This document shows positions 63,983-64,000 of a stretch of 64,000 nucleotides of DNA, one piece after another (position 1 is the first letter of the stretch; the number at the start of each line of letters is the position of its first letter). The notes beneath the pieces are model-generated. The model was not told the DNA's origin, did no database searches, and saw only the letters and a list, made by a program, of their open reading frames with translations. Position numbers and translations under genes: made by a program. The DNA comes from M55B112 sp964539395 (GTDB taxonomy: Bacteria > Bacteroidota > Bacteroidia > Bacteroidales > GCA-2748055). Location of the stretch: contig CAZIIU010000017.1 in assembly GCA_964539395.1 (NCBI GenBank), positions 4,519 to 68,518 of the forward strand. The letters run 5' to 3'.

Positions 63983-64000
63983 TCAATAGTGTACAATCGA
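63962..64000. repeat. Start of a 24-bp tandem repeat at the window edge
   Basis: ATAGTGTACAACCGA (63962-63976) recurs as ATAGTGTACAATCGA (63986-64000) with one mismatch, a period of 24 bases. Read on the minus strand this is an 8-codon unit (DSVVHY...). It may continue beyond the window as a coding tandem repeat of the FISUMP-protein gene. Confidence 0.6.

Overview
This window is a large, mosaic surface-polysaccharide locus from a member of the Bacteroidota. The clues are a T9SS-type C-terminal sorting domain on the secreted protein at 54987-57047, a fibrobacter-type (FISUMP) paralogous domain relic at the right edge, AT-rich DNA with weak or absent Shine-Dalgarno sequences, and candidate promoters of the TAnnTTTG type. 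I cannot name the genus; a marine or gut Bacteroidales/Marinilabiliales-like organism is a guess. No rRNA, tRNA, CRISPR array or intact insertion sequence was seen.

Layout. (1) 1-2978: end of a hexapeptide acyltransferase, then a minus-strand trio (SDR, CMP-nonulosonate synthetase, CBS-containing sugar nucleotidyltransferase) like the ptmA/ptmB/ptmE set of legionaminic acid pathways. (2) 3202-11344, minus: an unusual seven-gene cassette with an AMP-forming acyl ligase, PrmC-like methyltransferase, LarA-type racemase, SDR, Gfo/Idh oxidoreductase, M28-like DUF4910 protein and polysaccharide deacetylase. (3) 11993-17046, plus: the rest of a nonulosonic (legionaminic-type) acid pathway: PglD/NeuD-like acetyltransferase, SDR, LegC, NeuB/LegI, NeuC/LegG. 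(4) 17039-19628: a recombination scar, with a truncated neuA joined to the tail of an fdtA, then FemAB-like and short DegT-like genes, then an fdtB with a large in-frame internal deletion. (5) 19668-23391: Wzm/Wzt ABC exporter and a glycosyltransferase-like protein. (6) 23531-28263, minus: Fe-alcohol dehydrogenase, GT11 fucosyltransferase-like enzyme, GT2, Wzx flippase. (7) 28802-31340: intact fdtA-fdtA-fdtC-fdtB cassette (dTDP-3-acetamido-3,6-dideoxyhexose). (8) 31362-44936: exosortase-family membrane protein, GT2 enzymes, acyltransferase, Wzy-like polymerase, deacetylase-like protein, DUF362, ATP-grasp, Fe-S/pyruvyltransferase pair, GT4. (9) 45068-54928: epimerase, two GT4 enzymes, FkbH-ACP-GNAT set, XrtA-locus-type deacetylase, two ATP-grasp proteins and the initiating phosphoglycosyl transferase. 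(10) 54987-57047, minus: secreted beta-helix protein. (11) 57706-63316: WbpM/FlaA1-like dehydratase, Wza and Wzc. (12) 63327-end: broken FISUMP-domain gene.

How it fits together (inference). The initiating transferase (53233) starts a lipid-linked unit. The GTs add sugars that include a nonulosonic acid and a 3-acetamido-3,6-dideoxyhexose. Wzx flips the unit, the Wzy-like protein polymerises it, and Wza/Wzc export it. The Wzm/Wzt pair belongs to a different export logic, so the window probably holds parts of two polysaccharide systems shuffled together. The deletion scars and the strand flips support repeated recombination. The most unusual parts are the LarA/AMP-ligase cassette, the exosortase-like protein with its C-R-H catalytic pattern next to an O-unit cluster, and the FkbH-ACP plus three-ATP-grasp decoration genes.
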